A program made the position numbers and the translations under genes. This document shows, in pieces, positions 8,487-16,540 of a stretch of 19,823 nucleotides of DNA (positions are counted from its first letter, which is position 1; every line of letters begins with the position of its first letter). The notes below the pieces were generated by a model. The model worked only from the letters and a program-made list of their open reading frames with translations. It was not told the origin of the DNA and made no database searches. Source of the stretch: Candidatus Aenigmatarchaeota archaeon (GTDB lineage Archaea; Aenigmatarchaeota; Aenigmatarchaeia; QMZS01); contig QMZS01000010.1 in the NCBI GenBank assembly GCA_003663295.1, positions 1 through 19,823 on the forward strand, written 5' to 3'.

Positions 8487-8651
8487 AAATATTTTAATAT
8501 AATAACTTCCTGATTTTCTTAGTAATGCTCGAATCACATTTTGCAGATTATTGGGCTTTTGGCCTTCAGGGCAGACAATAAGCAATAAAAGGAAAAGTTA
8601 AGAATTATCCTATTTTAAGTTATTATTCTATTTTTAAAAGAAATATATTAT
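8487..8651. other. Intergenic spacer between HIT remnant and spt4
   Basis: I see no supportable gene in this 165-base AT-rich stretch. A tiny open frame at 8525 encodes 18 residues (MLESHFADYWAFGLQGRQ) and might be a remnant, but I cannot match it to a family. The rpoE1 gene that often precedes spt4 in archaea is absent. The end (8631-8651) is AT-rich and could hold the spt4 promoter. Confidence 0.5.
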
Positions 8652-8834
8652 ATGGTGGAAAAAGCATGTAAAACATGCCACAGGCTCACAGAGACTAAAG
8701 AATGTCCTGCATGTAAAACAAGGGAATTAACAGAGAACTGGCAGGGTATTATAATTGTTTTTAAGTCTGAAGATAGTGAAATTGCAAAAGAATTGGGTTT
8801 TGAAGCCCCGGGAACTTATGCTATTAAGGTGTAA
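8652..8834 (+). CDS. spt4: Transcription elongation factor Spt4 (RpoE'')
   Basis: Spt4 is the small zinc-binding partner of Spt5; the heterodimer clamps RNA polymerase and increases processivity in archaea and eukaryotes. This 60-residue protein has the full zinc ribbon: C6-x2-C9 and C18-x2-C21 (KACKTCHRLTE, ECPACKT). It continues with the typical LTENWQGIIIVFKSEDSEIA and ends with ELGFEAPGTYAIKV, matching the family's C-terminal beta strands and usual length. The common neighbour rpoE1 (Rpb7) is not adjacent. Instead a decayed HIT gene precedes it, and a membrane protein follows after 80 bases with its own apparent promoter. The start is atattATATGG with no Shine-Dalgarno sequence. Confidence 0.95.
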   Translation: MVEKACKTCHRLTETKECPACKTRELTENWQGIIIVFKSEDSEIAKELGFEAPGTYAIKV

Positions 8835-8885
8835 TTTTACAGAAATAGTCTAAAAATAACTTATAATATTGAATTACAGGATATT

Positions 8886-8896
8886 TTTATATATAA
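8886..8896 (+). promoter_or_regulatory. TATA box of the TM_helix membrane protein gene
   Basis: TTTATATATAA is centred about 24 bases before the ATG at 8915. That is the archaeal TATA-to-transcription-start distance, so transcription probably begins at or within a few bases of the start codon. This is the clearest candidate leaderless promoter in the window. Confidence 0.5.
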
Positions 8897-8914
8897 TACT
8901 TATGTAATATATTT

Positions 8915-9559
8915 ATGTTCGGACTACAGAATTTAAGTATTTTGTTGGTAAGTCTAAAAAATAGTATGGTAATTTTTGTTCCAAATTTAATCGGAGCATT
9001 GTTGCTATTGGTGATAGGTTACGCACTTGGTAAACTGGTAGGGGCGGTGATTGAAAGGTTGTGCATTGGCATAAAAATAAATAATTACTTAAGATGCAAA
9101 GGATTTAAATTAAGTAAGTTATTTAAAATAGCTGGATCATGGTTAATCTATTTGGTATTCATCCAGTCAGCAGTAGAAACTTTGAGAATTGCATCCCTTG
9201 AATTATTCATAAACAGGATTGTAAATTTCATACCAATGGCTGTTGGAGCCGCAATAATTGTGGTAGTGGGTTATATACTAGGTGGTTTCTTTGAAGACCA
9301 GATATCACACAGCGATGGGAGATACAACAGTCTTGTGGGAAAAATAGTAAACTTTTTCACAGTGTATGTATCAATTGCTTTAGCTCTACCTGTATTGGGC
9401 GTAAACCCAGGCTTAGTAAACAATATATTATTGGTAATAATCGCAAGCGTTGGTCTTGGATTTGCTCTTGCAACAGGACTTGGTTTAAGAGAAGCTGTTG
9501 CAGAAGAAGCGGATAGATATATAAGCTCAGCAGGAAAATCCACTAAAAAGAAACGATAA
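8915..9559 (+). CDS. Membrane protein of the conserved TM_helix (CmpX-like, mechanosensitive-channel-related) family
   Basis: This 214-residue protein has about five hydrophobic segments: ~21-43, 70-90, 103-126, 142-160 and 167-190. Two of them carry the repeated pattern F-[VI]-P-x(4)-A-x(5)-V-[IV]-GY-x-LG (FVPNLIGALLLLVIGYALGK and FIPMAVGAAIIVVVGYILGG). This is characteristic of the TM_helix repeat found in CmpX-type proteins and at the N-terminus of some MscS-like channels. A third, glycine-rich helix (VIIASVGLGFALATGLGLRE) resembles the pore-lining helix region of that group. The C-terminus is Lys-rich (STKKKR). The MscS soluble beta domain is missing, so channel activity is possible but unproven. 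The gene stands alone with its own TATA box, and 43 bases separate it from gatC. Confidence 0.8.
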   Translation: MFGLQNLSILLVSLKNSMVIFVPNLIGALLLLVIGYALGKLVGAVIERLCIGIKINNYLRCKGFKLSKLFKIAGSWLIYLVFIQSAVETLRIASLELFINRIVNFIPMAVGAAIIVVVGYILGGFFEDQISHSDGRYNSLVGKIVNFFTVYVSIALALPVLGVNPGLVNNILLVIIASVGLGFALATGLGLREAVAEEADRYISSAGKSTKKKR

Positions 9560-9602
9560 TTTAATTTTTATTTGTTTTTGTTATTTTATATTGATTTAAT
9601 TA

Positions 9603-9875
9603 ATGGGAGACCTGAGTATAGAAAAGATTGCAAAACTCGCAAGAATAGATTTAAATGAAGCTGAGATAAAAATGTTTTCAAAAGACCTTGAAGAAGTAAA
9701 AATCATGTTTGATGAAATTGACAAGATTGAGATCAAAGATGAACCCTGCTTCCAGCCTGTTGAAGTAAAAAATATGATGAGGGGTGATAAGGTCGAGGAA
9801 GGTTTTTCACTTGAAGAAGCGTTTTCAAATACAGAGCACAAAGAGGATAATTTTTTTAAAGGTCCAAAGGTTTAA
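9603..9875 (+). CDS. gatC: Asp-tRNA(Asn)/Glu-tRNA(Gln) amidotransferase subunit C
   Basis: GatC is the small subunit that stabilises GatA-GatB, the enzyme that converts misacylated Asp-tRNA(Asn) or Glu-tRNA(Gln) to the amide forms. The 90-residue protein shows the family's N-terminal helical hairpin (IEKIAKLARIDLNEAEIKMF, then the DLEEVKIMFDEIDKIE helix), a central 'P-x-x-Q-P-V-E' linker (EPCFQPVEVKNMMRGDKV) and the C-terminal 'N-T-E-H-K-E-D-x-F-F-K-G-P-K-V' tail. Length and motifs are normal. It is not followed by gatA in this window, unlike the gatCAB arrangement of many prokaryotes; the partner genes must be elsewhere. The start is taattaATGG without a Shine-Dalgarno sequence. Confidence 0.93.
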   Translation: MGDLSIEKIAKLARIDLNEAEIKMFSKDLEEVKIMFDEIDKIEIKDEPCFQPVEVKNMMRGDKVEEGFSLEEAFSNTEHKEDNFFKGPKV

Positions 9876-9925
9876 TTTGTTGAGATAACTTGAAAATTTA
9901 AATTACCCAGGACAAAAGAAAGCGC

Positions 9926-10188
9926 ATGAATTGCTGGAATAGGAAGGAATTGTTTTGAATGAAGGAATATTTAGTCATAATAAAAATGAATCAACAAAAC
10001 ATTTTTTAGTTAAATCTCCAATGTATAAGATTTTAAAAGAAAAAGGTTTATCCGTAGGGACAGAAGTTGAAACCGTCAATTCGATAGCAGATGTTTTAGA
10101 TGCTACAAATATGCAGGTTTATGAAATTGAAACCAAAGCAACTCCTAAAAACAGAAAAGAAATTTTAGACCAGCATGAAAATTTTTAA
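9926..10188 (+). pseudogene. Remnant of a small nuclease-like (CoiA/PD-(D/E)xK-like) protein
   Basis: The open frame from 9943 has no ATG before residue 23 of the TTG-initiated reading (TTG 9955). The best segment reads ESTKHFLVK, then ILKEKGLSVGTEVETVNSIAD and VYEIETKA. The pattern E-x3-H-F-x2-K ... L-x2-KG-x2-V-x2-E ... IADV ... x-E-I-E-T recalls competence CoiA-like and related restriction-endonuclease-fold proteins. A separate ATG at 9926 in another frame gives MNCWNRKELF before TGA; a one-base shift near the T4 run at 9953-9956 would join it to this frame. The C-terminal half expected in such nucleases is missing after HENF. I read it as a truncated, frameshifted remnant; a short functional protein starting at TTG or at ATG 10021 is possible. 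Confidence 0.45.
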
Positions 10189-10360
10189 TAAAAATTAGCA
10201 TTATGGACGAGAAATACTGAAGAAAAAGAGATATTTTGTTGAGTAGTTCAATTATAAAAATGAACAAATGCTGGCAGATAGTTAAATGCGCGAAATTAGA
10301 CTTTTTGGAGAGGGTTGATTAATTGATTTCATACATTCTATAATAAATAGAAATATAATT
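10189..10360. other. Spacer upstream of surface-protein paralog 2
   Basis: This stretch of 172 bases has no supported gene. It contains a 20-codon open frame at 10260 (MNKCWQIVKCAKLDFLERVD) that could be debris from the preceding nuclease-like gene. CTATAATAAAT at 10338-10348 is a plausible TATA element, about 19 bases before the ATG at 10361. Confidence 0.45.
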
Positions 10361-13300
10361 ATGAAAACCTCAAAATTCTTTTCATTAAATTGGGGTATTG
10401 TATTTGCATTGGTCTTTCTCTTGTTGCCTTCGGTTTCGTTTGCTGCAACTGATGTCTACTATTCTGTGGGAACCAACACGTCTGACTTAAAAAACGGACC
10501 CACCAACATCACCATCACAAACGGAGTGGCTGTGTTTAATGTTTCGCAGGCTGATAAGGTGGGGGTTGGGGATAAAGTCACTTACGAAGGAAATATCAGT
10601 TATATTTCAGGGAGGATTAATTCGAGTGCTTATAATGTGATAACAGCAAAAGGAGAGGTTCCAGCAAATATAACTGACCAAATAGTTTATAATATCACAA
10701 GGGCGTTTAATTCCCTTGATGATGCAGTTGATGCTGCGGATGGGGGTGTTTGCGCTAATGATTCCAGTCACCTTAACACTTCTAACTTAACTGAGGGGAA
10801 TTATACTTTGAATATTGCGTGTTATGGAGACGGGGCTGATACAACTGCTGTGACTGTTGATGGGTGGACTACCAGTGTTGACAATTACATCAAGATTTAT
10901 ACTCCTGTTAATTCTTCAGAAGTTGGAGTGAGCCAGAGGCATGATGGAAAGTGGAATGATGGGAAGTATCGGTTGGTAACATGGGCAGCAGATAATGCAG
11001 GACTTATAACTATTAATGAGGATTATGTTCGAGTAGAAGGACTGCAATTAGATAAAACTAACAGTCATAACCAGAATATAGCGGTAGTTTCTGGAGCAAC
11101 TGGTGAAATTCATATAGCTCATAATATAATAAGAAGCATAGGGGGTAGAGGAATTAATCTTGGAGGTGCTAATGGTGCTGTAGTCAAAATTTGGAATAAT
11201 ATTTTATATGGTATTGGAATTGTTCATAATTTTGGGACAGCGGGAAATATATATATTATTTATAGTAACACACTTGCGAATAGTATCGGGATGGGTATAA
11301 GTTTAAAAGATAGTGGTGGTGATGTTTCGCTGTATCTTAAAAATAACTTAATTCAAAATGCGAGTGGATTATGTTATGATATTAGTTCTTTCGCAACTTA
11401 TGTTCATAACAATAATCTTGCAGATGATACAAGTTCACCAGATAATAGTTATGATAATAAGGCAGTGGTTTTTGTAGATGGAGATAACGATGACTTTCAT
11501 CTTGCTTCGACAGATGTTAATGCAATAAATGCAGGTGCTAATTTATCCTCAGATGGCAACCTTTCTTTTACAGATGATCTAGACGGCGAAATAAGAGCCG
11601 GAACCTGGGATATTGGGGCCGATGAGTATAATGTATCTTATCCGTATACTATTGTTACATTAGAGTCGCCCACTGACAACTACAGAACCATAAAATCATC
11701 AATAACTTTCAACTGTTCGGCATCAGATAATTCAAACCTTGAAAATATCACGCTTTGGGGTGACTGGTCAGGATGGCATGCAAATGAGACAAAAAACATA
11801 AGCGGAACATCAAACTCGACAACATTCACAAAGACCTTACCAGAAGGAACATATATCTGGAACTGCATCGCTTATGACAATGACAGCAATTCAGATTGGG
11901 GTGACAGTAATTGTACTTTGACAGTTGATTCAACAGCGCCAAATGTAACTTCTATTTCAGCCTTACCGAATCCACAGGGATTAGGCGAGAATGTTACCAT
12001 AACAGTAAATATAACTGATAATGTTGAGGTAAACACTGTTCTGGTTGGCATTGCTCCACCAGACGGAACAGAAATAAATTACACGATGAGCAATCAAACT
12101 ACAATTTACATCTATAATTATCTGAACTGGACTAACGGAACTTATAGTTACACAATTTATGCAAATGATTCTTCTGGAAATTTAAACAATTCAGAATCAG
12201 GAACATTTGAACTTTACTCTGATGTTTATCTGCATGTCAAAACTCTAAAGGATGTTTACGGAGCAAACGAGATTGTAAATATCACTGATCCGTTTGAGTT
12301 TGATTTGGGAGAGGTGGTCGTCAGTGAGTTGGATGAGGAAAATAGTGATGGTTTTTTTAGTTCTGTTCTTGATTTTTTTAGTGGTTTATTCGGTGGTGTT
12401 TTTATTGTCACGAGGATAAGTGCTGATAATATAGAGAATATTTCAGAAAATGCTATTAGTATAGCTGATGTTTCGGGACAGAATCTAGGAGTGCAGGATT
12501 TTGCAGTTATTTTCGAAGAAGATTTTGAAAGTTGGATAGGTCAAAAGGTGCCACCAATCGGAAAGTATATGGACACTGATACAAGCGAATGTGTAAATGC
12601 TGGAATATCGACTACACATATTCATAGTGGGTCATATAGTTTAGCTGCTTGTATCACCGACGGATCGTATTATAGAGCAGCCATCTCAGAACAGTCGTCT
12701 GATACGTGGATATGGTTGACCACTTGGTATTATTTCCCATCAGACTTCAGTCCAGATTGTGGCAGAGTGCATTTAACTGGTATGAACTATAACAATCATT
12801 ATATGCAAGTTGATATGAGAACAGGTGTTGGTGCACATTTAATAGATGTGACCTGGAATGATAATAGAAATGAGTTGGATACTGCGGTTCCTTATACATC
12901 ACTTCAAGGTAAATGGAGTAAGGTACAGTTAGGCTATCAATTTTCTACGAAAGCATTTGAACTCTGGGTTGATGATGTACAAAAGCATTCCGCAATTGAA
13001 AACGAATTGGATGGAACGGAAGTAACTGTTAATGTGATGATAAGAACACATGCAATTCAAGGATGTTCTGAAGATGGGTATTGGTATTATGATGATATTT
13101 CTGTTGTTGCGGGCGATAGACCAACAGATGACACTACTCCACCAACCTATTCAAATCCATCCCCAACTGGCACCCTCGCCACAGGCACAACCACTACAAA
13201 CATATCCTTGACAACAAACATTAATGCAACATGCCGATACTCAAATGTTTCTGGCACAAACTACACAGATATGGAATTTAATTTTACAAACACGAATTCA

Positions 13301-13576
13301 ACCAACCATTCAACTCTAGTTACTGACCTGGAAAACAATCACACCTATATTTATTACATAAGATGCAACTCAACTGATGGGTATTACAATGAAAATGACT
13401 GGAATATTACTTTTTCTGTTGGTGATGGACACAAAGCGGACACTAACTTTGATGGATTAATTGACATGCCTGAACTAATGGCGTTTATTGCAAGATGGAA
13501 AGCTGACTCCAATGATGTCTCCAAAGCAGAGGTTGAAGAAGCAAGAAACATCTGGTATGGGGGAGGAGGGTATTGA
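10361..13576 (+). CDS. Giant secreted mosaic glycoprotein, paralog 2
   Basis: This 1071-residue protein parallels the one at 1016-4708. The signal peptide is MKTSKFFSLNWGIVFALV followed by FLLLPSVSFA/ATD. Residues up to ~209 are shared with paralog 1. A different beta-helix-like section (~209-370) follows, containing IAVVSGATGEIHIAHNIIRS. The shared DIDG-type anchor motif (DDLDGEIRAGTWDIGADEY) and Ig-like modules continue to ~650. A different variable section (~650-927) then begins with a hydrophobic FFSSVLDFFSGLFGGVF linker. It continues with a concanavalin/LamG-like domain from EEDFESW to GYWYYDDISVV. The shared Fn3-like domain and EF-hand loop DTNFDGLIDMPE (1027-1038) close the protein, which ends GGGGY. 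Sequons are abundant and no membrane anchor is visible. Its start is unambiguous (ataattATGAAAACC) and gives the reference for re-reading the 5' end of paralog 1. Probable cell-surface or released adhesin. Confidence 0.87.
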   Translation: MKTSKFFSLNWGIVFALVFLLLPSVSFAATDVYYSVGTNTSDLKNGPTNITITNGVAVFNVSQADKVGVGDKVTYEGNISYISGRINSSAYNVITAKGEVPANITDQIVYNITRAFNSLDDAVDAADGGVCANDSSHLNTSNLTEGNYTLNIACYGDGADTTAVTVDGWTTSVDNYIKIYTPVNSSEVGVSQRHDGKWNDGKYRLVTWAADNAGLITINEDYVRVEGLQLDKTNSHNQNIAVVSGATGEIHIAHNIIRSIGGRGINLGGANGAVVKIWNNILYGIGIVHNFGTAGNIYIIYSNTLANSIGMGISLKDSGGDVSLYLKNNLIQNASGLCYDISSFATYVHNNNLADDTSSPDNSYDNKAVVFVDGDNDDFHLASTDVNAINAGANLSSDGNLSFTDDLDGEIRAGTWDIGADEYNVSYPYTIVTLESPTDNYRTIKSSITFNCSASDNSNLENITLWGDWSGWHANETKNISGTSNSTTFTKTLPEGTYIWNCIAYDNDSNSDWGDSNCTLTVDSTAPNVTSISALPNPQGLGENVTITVNITDNVEVNTVLVGIAPPDGTEINYTMSNQTTIYIYNYLNWTNGTYSYTIYANDSSGNLNNSESGTFELYSDVYLHVKTLKDVYGANEIVNITDPFEFDLGEVVVSELDEENSDGFFSSVLDFFSGLFGGVFIVTRISADNIENISENAISIADVSGQNLGVQDFAVIFEEDFESWIGQKVPPIGKYMDTDTSECVNAGISTTHIHSGSYSLAACITDGSYYRAAISEQSSDTWIWLTTWYYFPSDFSPDCGRVHLTGMNYNNHYMQVDMRTGVGAHLIDVTWNDNRNELDTAVPYTSLQGKWSKVQLGYQFSTKAFELWVDDVQKHSAIENELDGTEVTVNVMIRTHAIQGCSEDGYWYYDDISVVAGDRPTDDTTPPTYSNPSPTGTLATGTTTTNISLTTNINATCRYSNVSGTNYTDMEFNFTNTNSTNHSTLVTDLENNHTYIYYIRCNSTDGYYNENDWNITFSVGDGHKADTNFDGLIDMPELMAFIARWKADSNDVSKAEVEEARNIWYGGGGY
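10598..10638 (+). repeat. 41-nt perfect direct repeat, copy 2
   Basis: This is the partner of 1232-1272. Both copies lie in the same frame and the same module of the two paralogs. Confidence 0.85.
13379..13431 (+). repeat. 53-nt perfect direct repeat, copy 2
   Basis: This is the partner of 4514-4566, next to the EF-hand-encoding segment. With the 41-nt repeat it provides matched homology at both ends of the two genes. Confidence 0.85.
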
Positions 13577-13656
13577 GGTAAGCTCATAAGCCGGTCAGCG
13601 GATATGCTTGTAAGCACGGAGCTTATTGGTTATTAACCTACGAAGCTTTTTGGCTT
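13577..13656 (+). other. Structured spacer with nested hairpins after paralog 2
   Basis: Directly after the stop, 13577-13585 can pair with 13619-13627 (GTAAGCTC with GAGCTTAT plus G-U ends). The adjacent ATAAGC (13586-13591) pairs with GCTTGT (13606-13611), giving one long stem-loop. A second small hairpin, AAGC-TTTTTG-GCTT, lies at 13643-13656. The stretch is richer in G+C than other spacers and repeats AAGC/GCTT words. It may be an mRNA 3' end structure; no tRNA or known RNA family is recognised. Confidence 0.4.
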
Positions 13657-13688
13657 GTTGTTACATACCTAAAATGATGGCATTTATT

Positions 13689-14243
13689 ATGGATTTAGTC
13701 GAGGAAATAAGGATTTATGTAAAAAAAGAATGCGGAAAGGAAACTAACTTTTTTGGGATGTCCGCTTATAATTACCATTTCGTCAGCATGGTGAAATATG
13801 CAAAACAATTGGCAAAGGAAACCGGAGCTGATATGGAGATTGTGGAAATTGCGGCTTGGTTGCATGATATTGGGAGTATTTTAGGGGATTATAAAAATCA
13901 CCATATTTCCGGGGCAGAGCATGCGGGAAAATTACTTGCAAAGTATAATTATCCAGAAGACCGGATTGAACAAATTAAACACTGCATTTTGGCTCACAGG
14001 GGAAGCAAAGATATCAAACGAGAGACAATAGAAGCGGAGTGCATTGCTGATGCGGATGCAAGGTCTCATTTTGATAATATTGCGGCTTTGTTTAATCTGG
14101 CTTCGGTTGTAAGAAAATTGGAAATCAATGAAGCAAGAACTTTTGTTAAAGAAAAATTGCAGAGGTCCTGGAAAAAATTAACCCCTCGAGCAAAGGCAGT
14201 AATTAAACCAAAATATGAGACCGCGATGTTGCTTTTAGAGTAG
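13689..14243 (+). CDS. HD-domain phosphohydrolase
   Basis: This 184-residue all-helical HD-superfamily protein probably cleaves a phosphoester (a nucleotide or similar metabolite) using bound metal ions. The metal-ligand pattern is visible: H30 (YNYHFVSMV), H59-D60 (AAWLHDIGS), H78 (SGAEHAGKLL), H103 (ILAHRGS) and D121/D123 (ECIADADA). I chose ATG 13689 because its context, tttattATGG, is nearly the same as that of other starts here and leaves a clean N-terminus (MDLVEEIRIYVKKECG). ATGs at 13674 and 13677, and an in-frame TTG at 13626, would lengthen it into the structured spacer. The substrate cannot be told. It converges on the helicase gene with 69 bases between the stops. Confidence 0.82.
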   Translation: MDLVEEIRIYVKKECGKETNFFGMSAYNYHFVSMVKYAKQLAKETGADMEIVEIAAWLHDIGSILGDYKNHHISGAEHAGKLLAKYNYPEDRIEQIKHCILAHRGSKDIKRETIEAECIADADARSHFDNIAALFNLASVVRKLEINEARTFVKEKLQRSWKKLTPRAKAVIKPKYETAMLLLE

Positions 14244-14312
14244 TAGAATTACAATAATTTTAAATGTAAATATAAACTTGTTTCTGGTTAATTGAAGTTA
14301 AAAATACCATAA

Positions 14313-16481
14313 TTAATTTTTCTTAATAATCTTCAATATCTGGTCTCCGTATTTGGTTATTTTGGCTGGACCAAGACCGCGGATGTCCCGCAGTTCTGAT
14401 GAATTGACCGGCATTTTTGTTAATATTTCTATTAAGGTACTGTCATGCATTACGCAATAAGCTGGAATTTCTGATTCTTTGCTAATCTCTTTCCGCCAGT
14501 TTTTTAATTTTGTGAGAATCTCATTCGAAATGTTTGGTTTTGCCAAATTACTTTTTAGTTGACTTTGTTTTGTCGGAGTCTTGTTTGAGGATTTTGATTT
14601 TGTTGGATTGCTGTTTAATTGATTTATTTTTAGAATTGGTTTTTGCTGAAACTCTTTTTCGTTAATGAAATTTAACATCCAGTCTGTAATAAAATAAGTA
14701 TGTGATTTTGTGTAAGTTAAATATAGAGTTTGTTTTGCCCGGCTCATTGCCACATAAAATAATCTCTTTTCTTCCTCTTCTTTGTCATATTCTTCAATCT
14801 TGATTAAATCTATTACCGGGTGTTCTGAGCCTTTGCACGGAAAATTATTTGGGGTGCAACCAATTACAAATACCATTTCCGCTTCCATTCCCTTTATTGA
14901 ATGAATTGTTGCCAGAGTTATTTCGTCTTCAAGAGCTAAAACAGTTTTTCTGGTTTCATCGCTTTTGACAACATGTTCAATCTTTTTTTGCTTCATCAAT
15001 TCCGAAATATCATTCAGCAATTTATTTGTTCTTGCCAAAACAAAAATTTCATTTCTTGGAATCTTCGACGATTTTATTTCGTTAATAACAAATTCAAGTT
15101 CATTTGTCTGTGAAGAAAATTTTAATAATTGTACGTCTTTTTTTCCTTTCAAGTTTGATTCAAGGTCAGCCAACCCCATATTTTTTATGGAATTGTTTAT
15201 GAGTTTGACTAGGTGTTCTGTTGAACGATAATTTTTTGTTAAAGTTATAATCTCGCATTGAGGGTATTTTTCTTCAAAGTTGATGAGGTATCTTATATCT
15301 GAACCTCTCCACCCATAAATGGATTGCCTCGGGTCCCCGACGCAGAATAAATTAACTGCGGAAAGTTGATCTATTAATTTTATTTGCGTTGAGTTTACAT
15401 CCTGATATTCATCAACCAAAATATGCTCAAATTTTGGGATTAGCTCAGGATATTTTTCAAACAGGGAAAGAGTGTCAATTAACTGGTCTGCAAAGTCCCG
15501 GTACCCATTTTTGTTCATATAATTTTCAATATATTTGCATATCTTCAGGACCATTTTTAAACTCTTTTCGTGTTCTATTGTGGTTTCAAAAGATTCAATT
15601 TTGATGGGAACATTTTTAAATTTAAAATAATCCCTCAGAAAGAACACATCATTTAGGAAGATATTTGCCAGTTTTTCTTCGGGTTTCCCTTTTTTTTGAG
15701 CTTCTGAAAAATATGTGTCTATGGCTTGATCCATAGATATTTTTAGAGAAGACAAAGCTTTTCTAAGAATTAATATCTTGTCGCGATAATTGATTACTTT
15801 AACGGGCTTGCTGTAGATGAGGTTATTATGTTGCCTGAGGGTTTTCTCGCAAAAAGAATTGAATGTTTCAACAGAAATTGATCCATCAGAAATTCTGGAA
15901 AGCATTTCCTGTCTCGCCTTTTTTGTGAATGTTATTGCCAGAATTTTATTTGGGTCCTGCGAGCAATAGTTTACCAGAAAATTTATTCTTTCTGTAAGCA
16001 CAGTGGTCTTTCCTGAACCTGCCCCGGCGATGCAGAGAATTTTTGAATTTTTGCAGATAATGGATTTTTTTTGTTCATTATTAAATTTGTCAAGGAAAGG
16101 CAATGCTTTAAAAAGAGTTTTTTCTTTATCGGTGATTATAGTTTTTGTTTCTTTAAATCCGTAACCCAGTTTTCTTTTATAGAGGCTTGGATTATCAATT
16201 TCTATTTTCCCTTTTTCACTCAGTTCCATTACTCTCCAAAATTTGTTGCCTTTGATTGAGGTCAGATTAATCATATTGTTTAGAATTAAATTATCTATCA
16301 TTGAAGTTAATTTTTCTTTGCTGCAATTTAATTTTCCAAAAAGTTCGCCTGTGTTTAAACAATTCCTTCTGATAGACTCATTTCCTTCTTCTCCCTGCAG
16401 GAAATCAATTAAGAGTTTCTTGCCAACTCCAAAGGGTATTTCATCAAGGGCTTTCAGCACTAAAATATAATCCAATTCCAT
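14313..16481 (-). CDS. SF1 UvrD/Rep-type 3'-5' DNA helicase with N-terminal RQC-like winged helix and C-terminal HRDC domain
   Basis: This 722-residue ATP-driven helicase is probably involved in DNA repair or recombination. The N-terminus (1-95; ALDEIPFGVGKKLLIDFLQG, later FWRVMELSEKGK) looks like the RQC-type winged helix of RecQ helicases. The UvrD core follows: Walker A AGAGSGKTT (152-160), AITFTKKARQEM, VDEYQDVN, GDPRQSIYGWRGSD, TLTKNYRST, ATIHSIKGMEAEMVFVIG and RLFYVAMSRAK. A low-complexity Lys/Ser/Thr/Asn/Pro linker (about 610-645) leads to an HRDC domain (NWRKEISKESEIPAYCVM, then ELRDIRGLGPAKITKYGDQI). All core motifs look intact. The gene is transcribed away from the DUF357-ftsY operon. 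Its start gives MELDYILV, with CTTAAAATC about 20 bases upstream as a possible TATA element. Confidence 0.92.
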   Translation of the reverse strand: MELDYILVLKALDEIPFGVGKKLLIDFLQGEEGNESIRRNCLNTGELFGKLNCSKEKLTSMIDNLILNNMINLTSIKGNKFWRVMELSEKGKIEIDNPSLYKRKLGYGFKETKTIITDKEKTLFKALPFLDKFNNEQKKSIICKNSKILCIAGAGSGKTTVLTERINFLVNYCSQDPNKILAITFTKKARQEMLSRISDGSISVETFNSFCEKTLRQHNNLIYSKPVKVINYRDKILILRKALSSLKISMDQAIDTYFSEAQKKGKPEEKLANIFLNDVFFLRDYFKFKNVPIKIESFETTIEHEKSLKMVLKICKYIENYMNKNGYRDFADQLIDTLSLFEKYPELIPKFEHILVDEYQDVNSTQIKLIDQLSAVNLFCVGDPRQSIYGWRGSDIRYLINFEEKYPQCEIITLTKNYRSTEHLVKLINNSIKNMGLADLESNLKGKKDVQLLKFSSQTNELEFVINEIKSSKIPRNEIFVLARTNKLLNDISELMKQKKIEHVVKSDETRKTVLALEDEITLATIHSIKGMEAEMVFVIGCTPNNFPCKGSEHPVIDLIKIEEYDKEEEEKRLFYVAMSRAKQTLYLTYTKSHTYFITDWMLNFINEKEFQQKPILKINQLNSNPTKSKSSNKTPTKQSQLKSNLAKPNISNEILTKLKNWRKEISKESEIPAYCVMHDSTLIEILTKMPVNSSELRDIRGLGPAKITKYGDQILKIIKKN

Positions 16482-16540
16482 TATATGATTAGTTGATTTT
16501 AAGCCTATTTGAATAATTTTTAGTAAGGGAATTAACAGGA

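Noticed and set aside
10260..10322. 20-codon open frame before paralog 2
   Set aside because: It is too short, with no family match and no distinct promoter; at best debris.
13626..13688. Longer HD protein from TTG 13626 or ATG 13674/13677
   Set aside because: The extension reads through a hairpin-rich spacer and has no HD-family similarity; ATG 13689 has the local start context.
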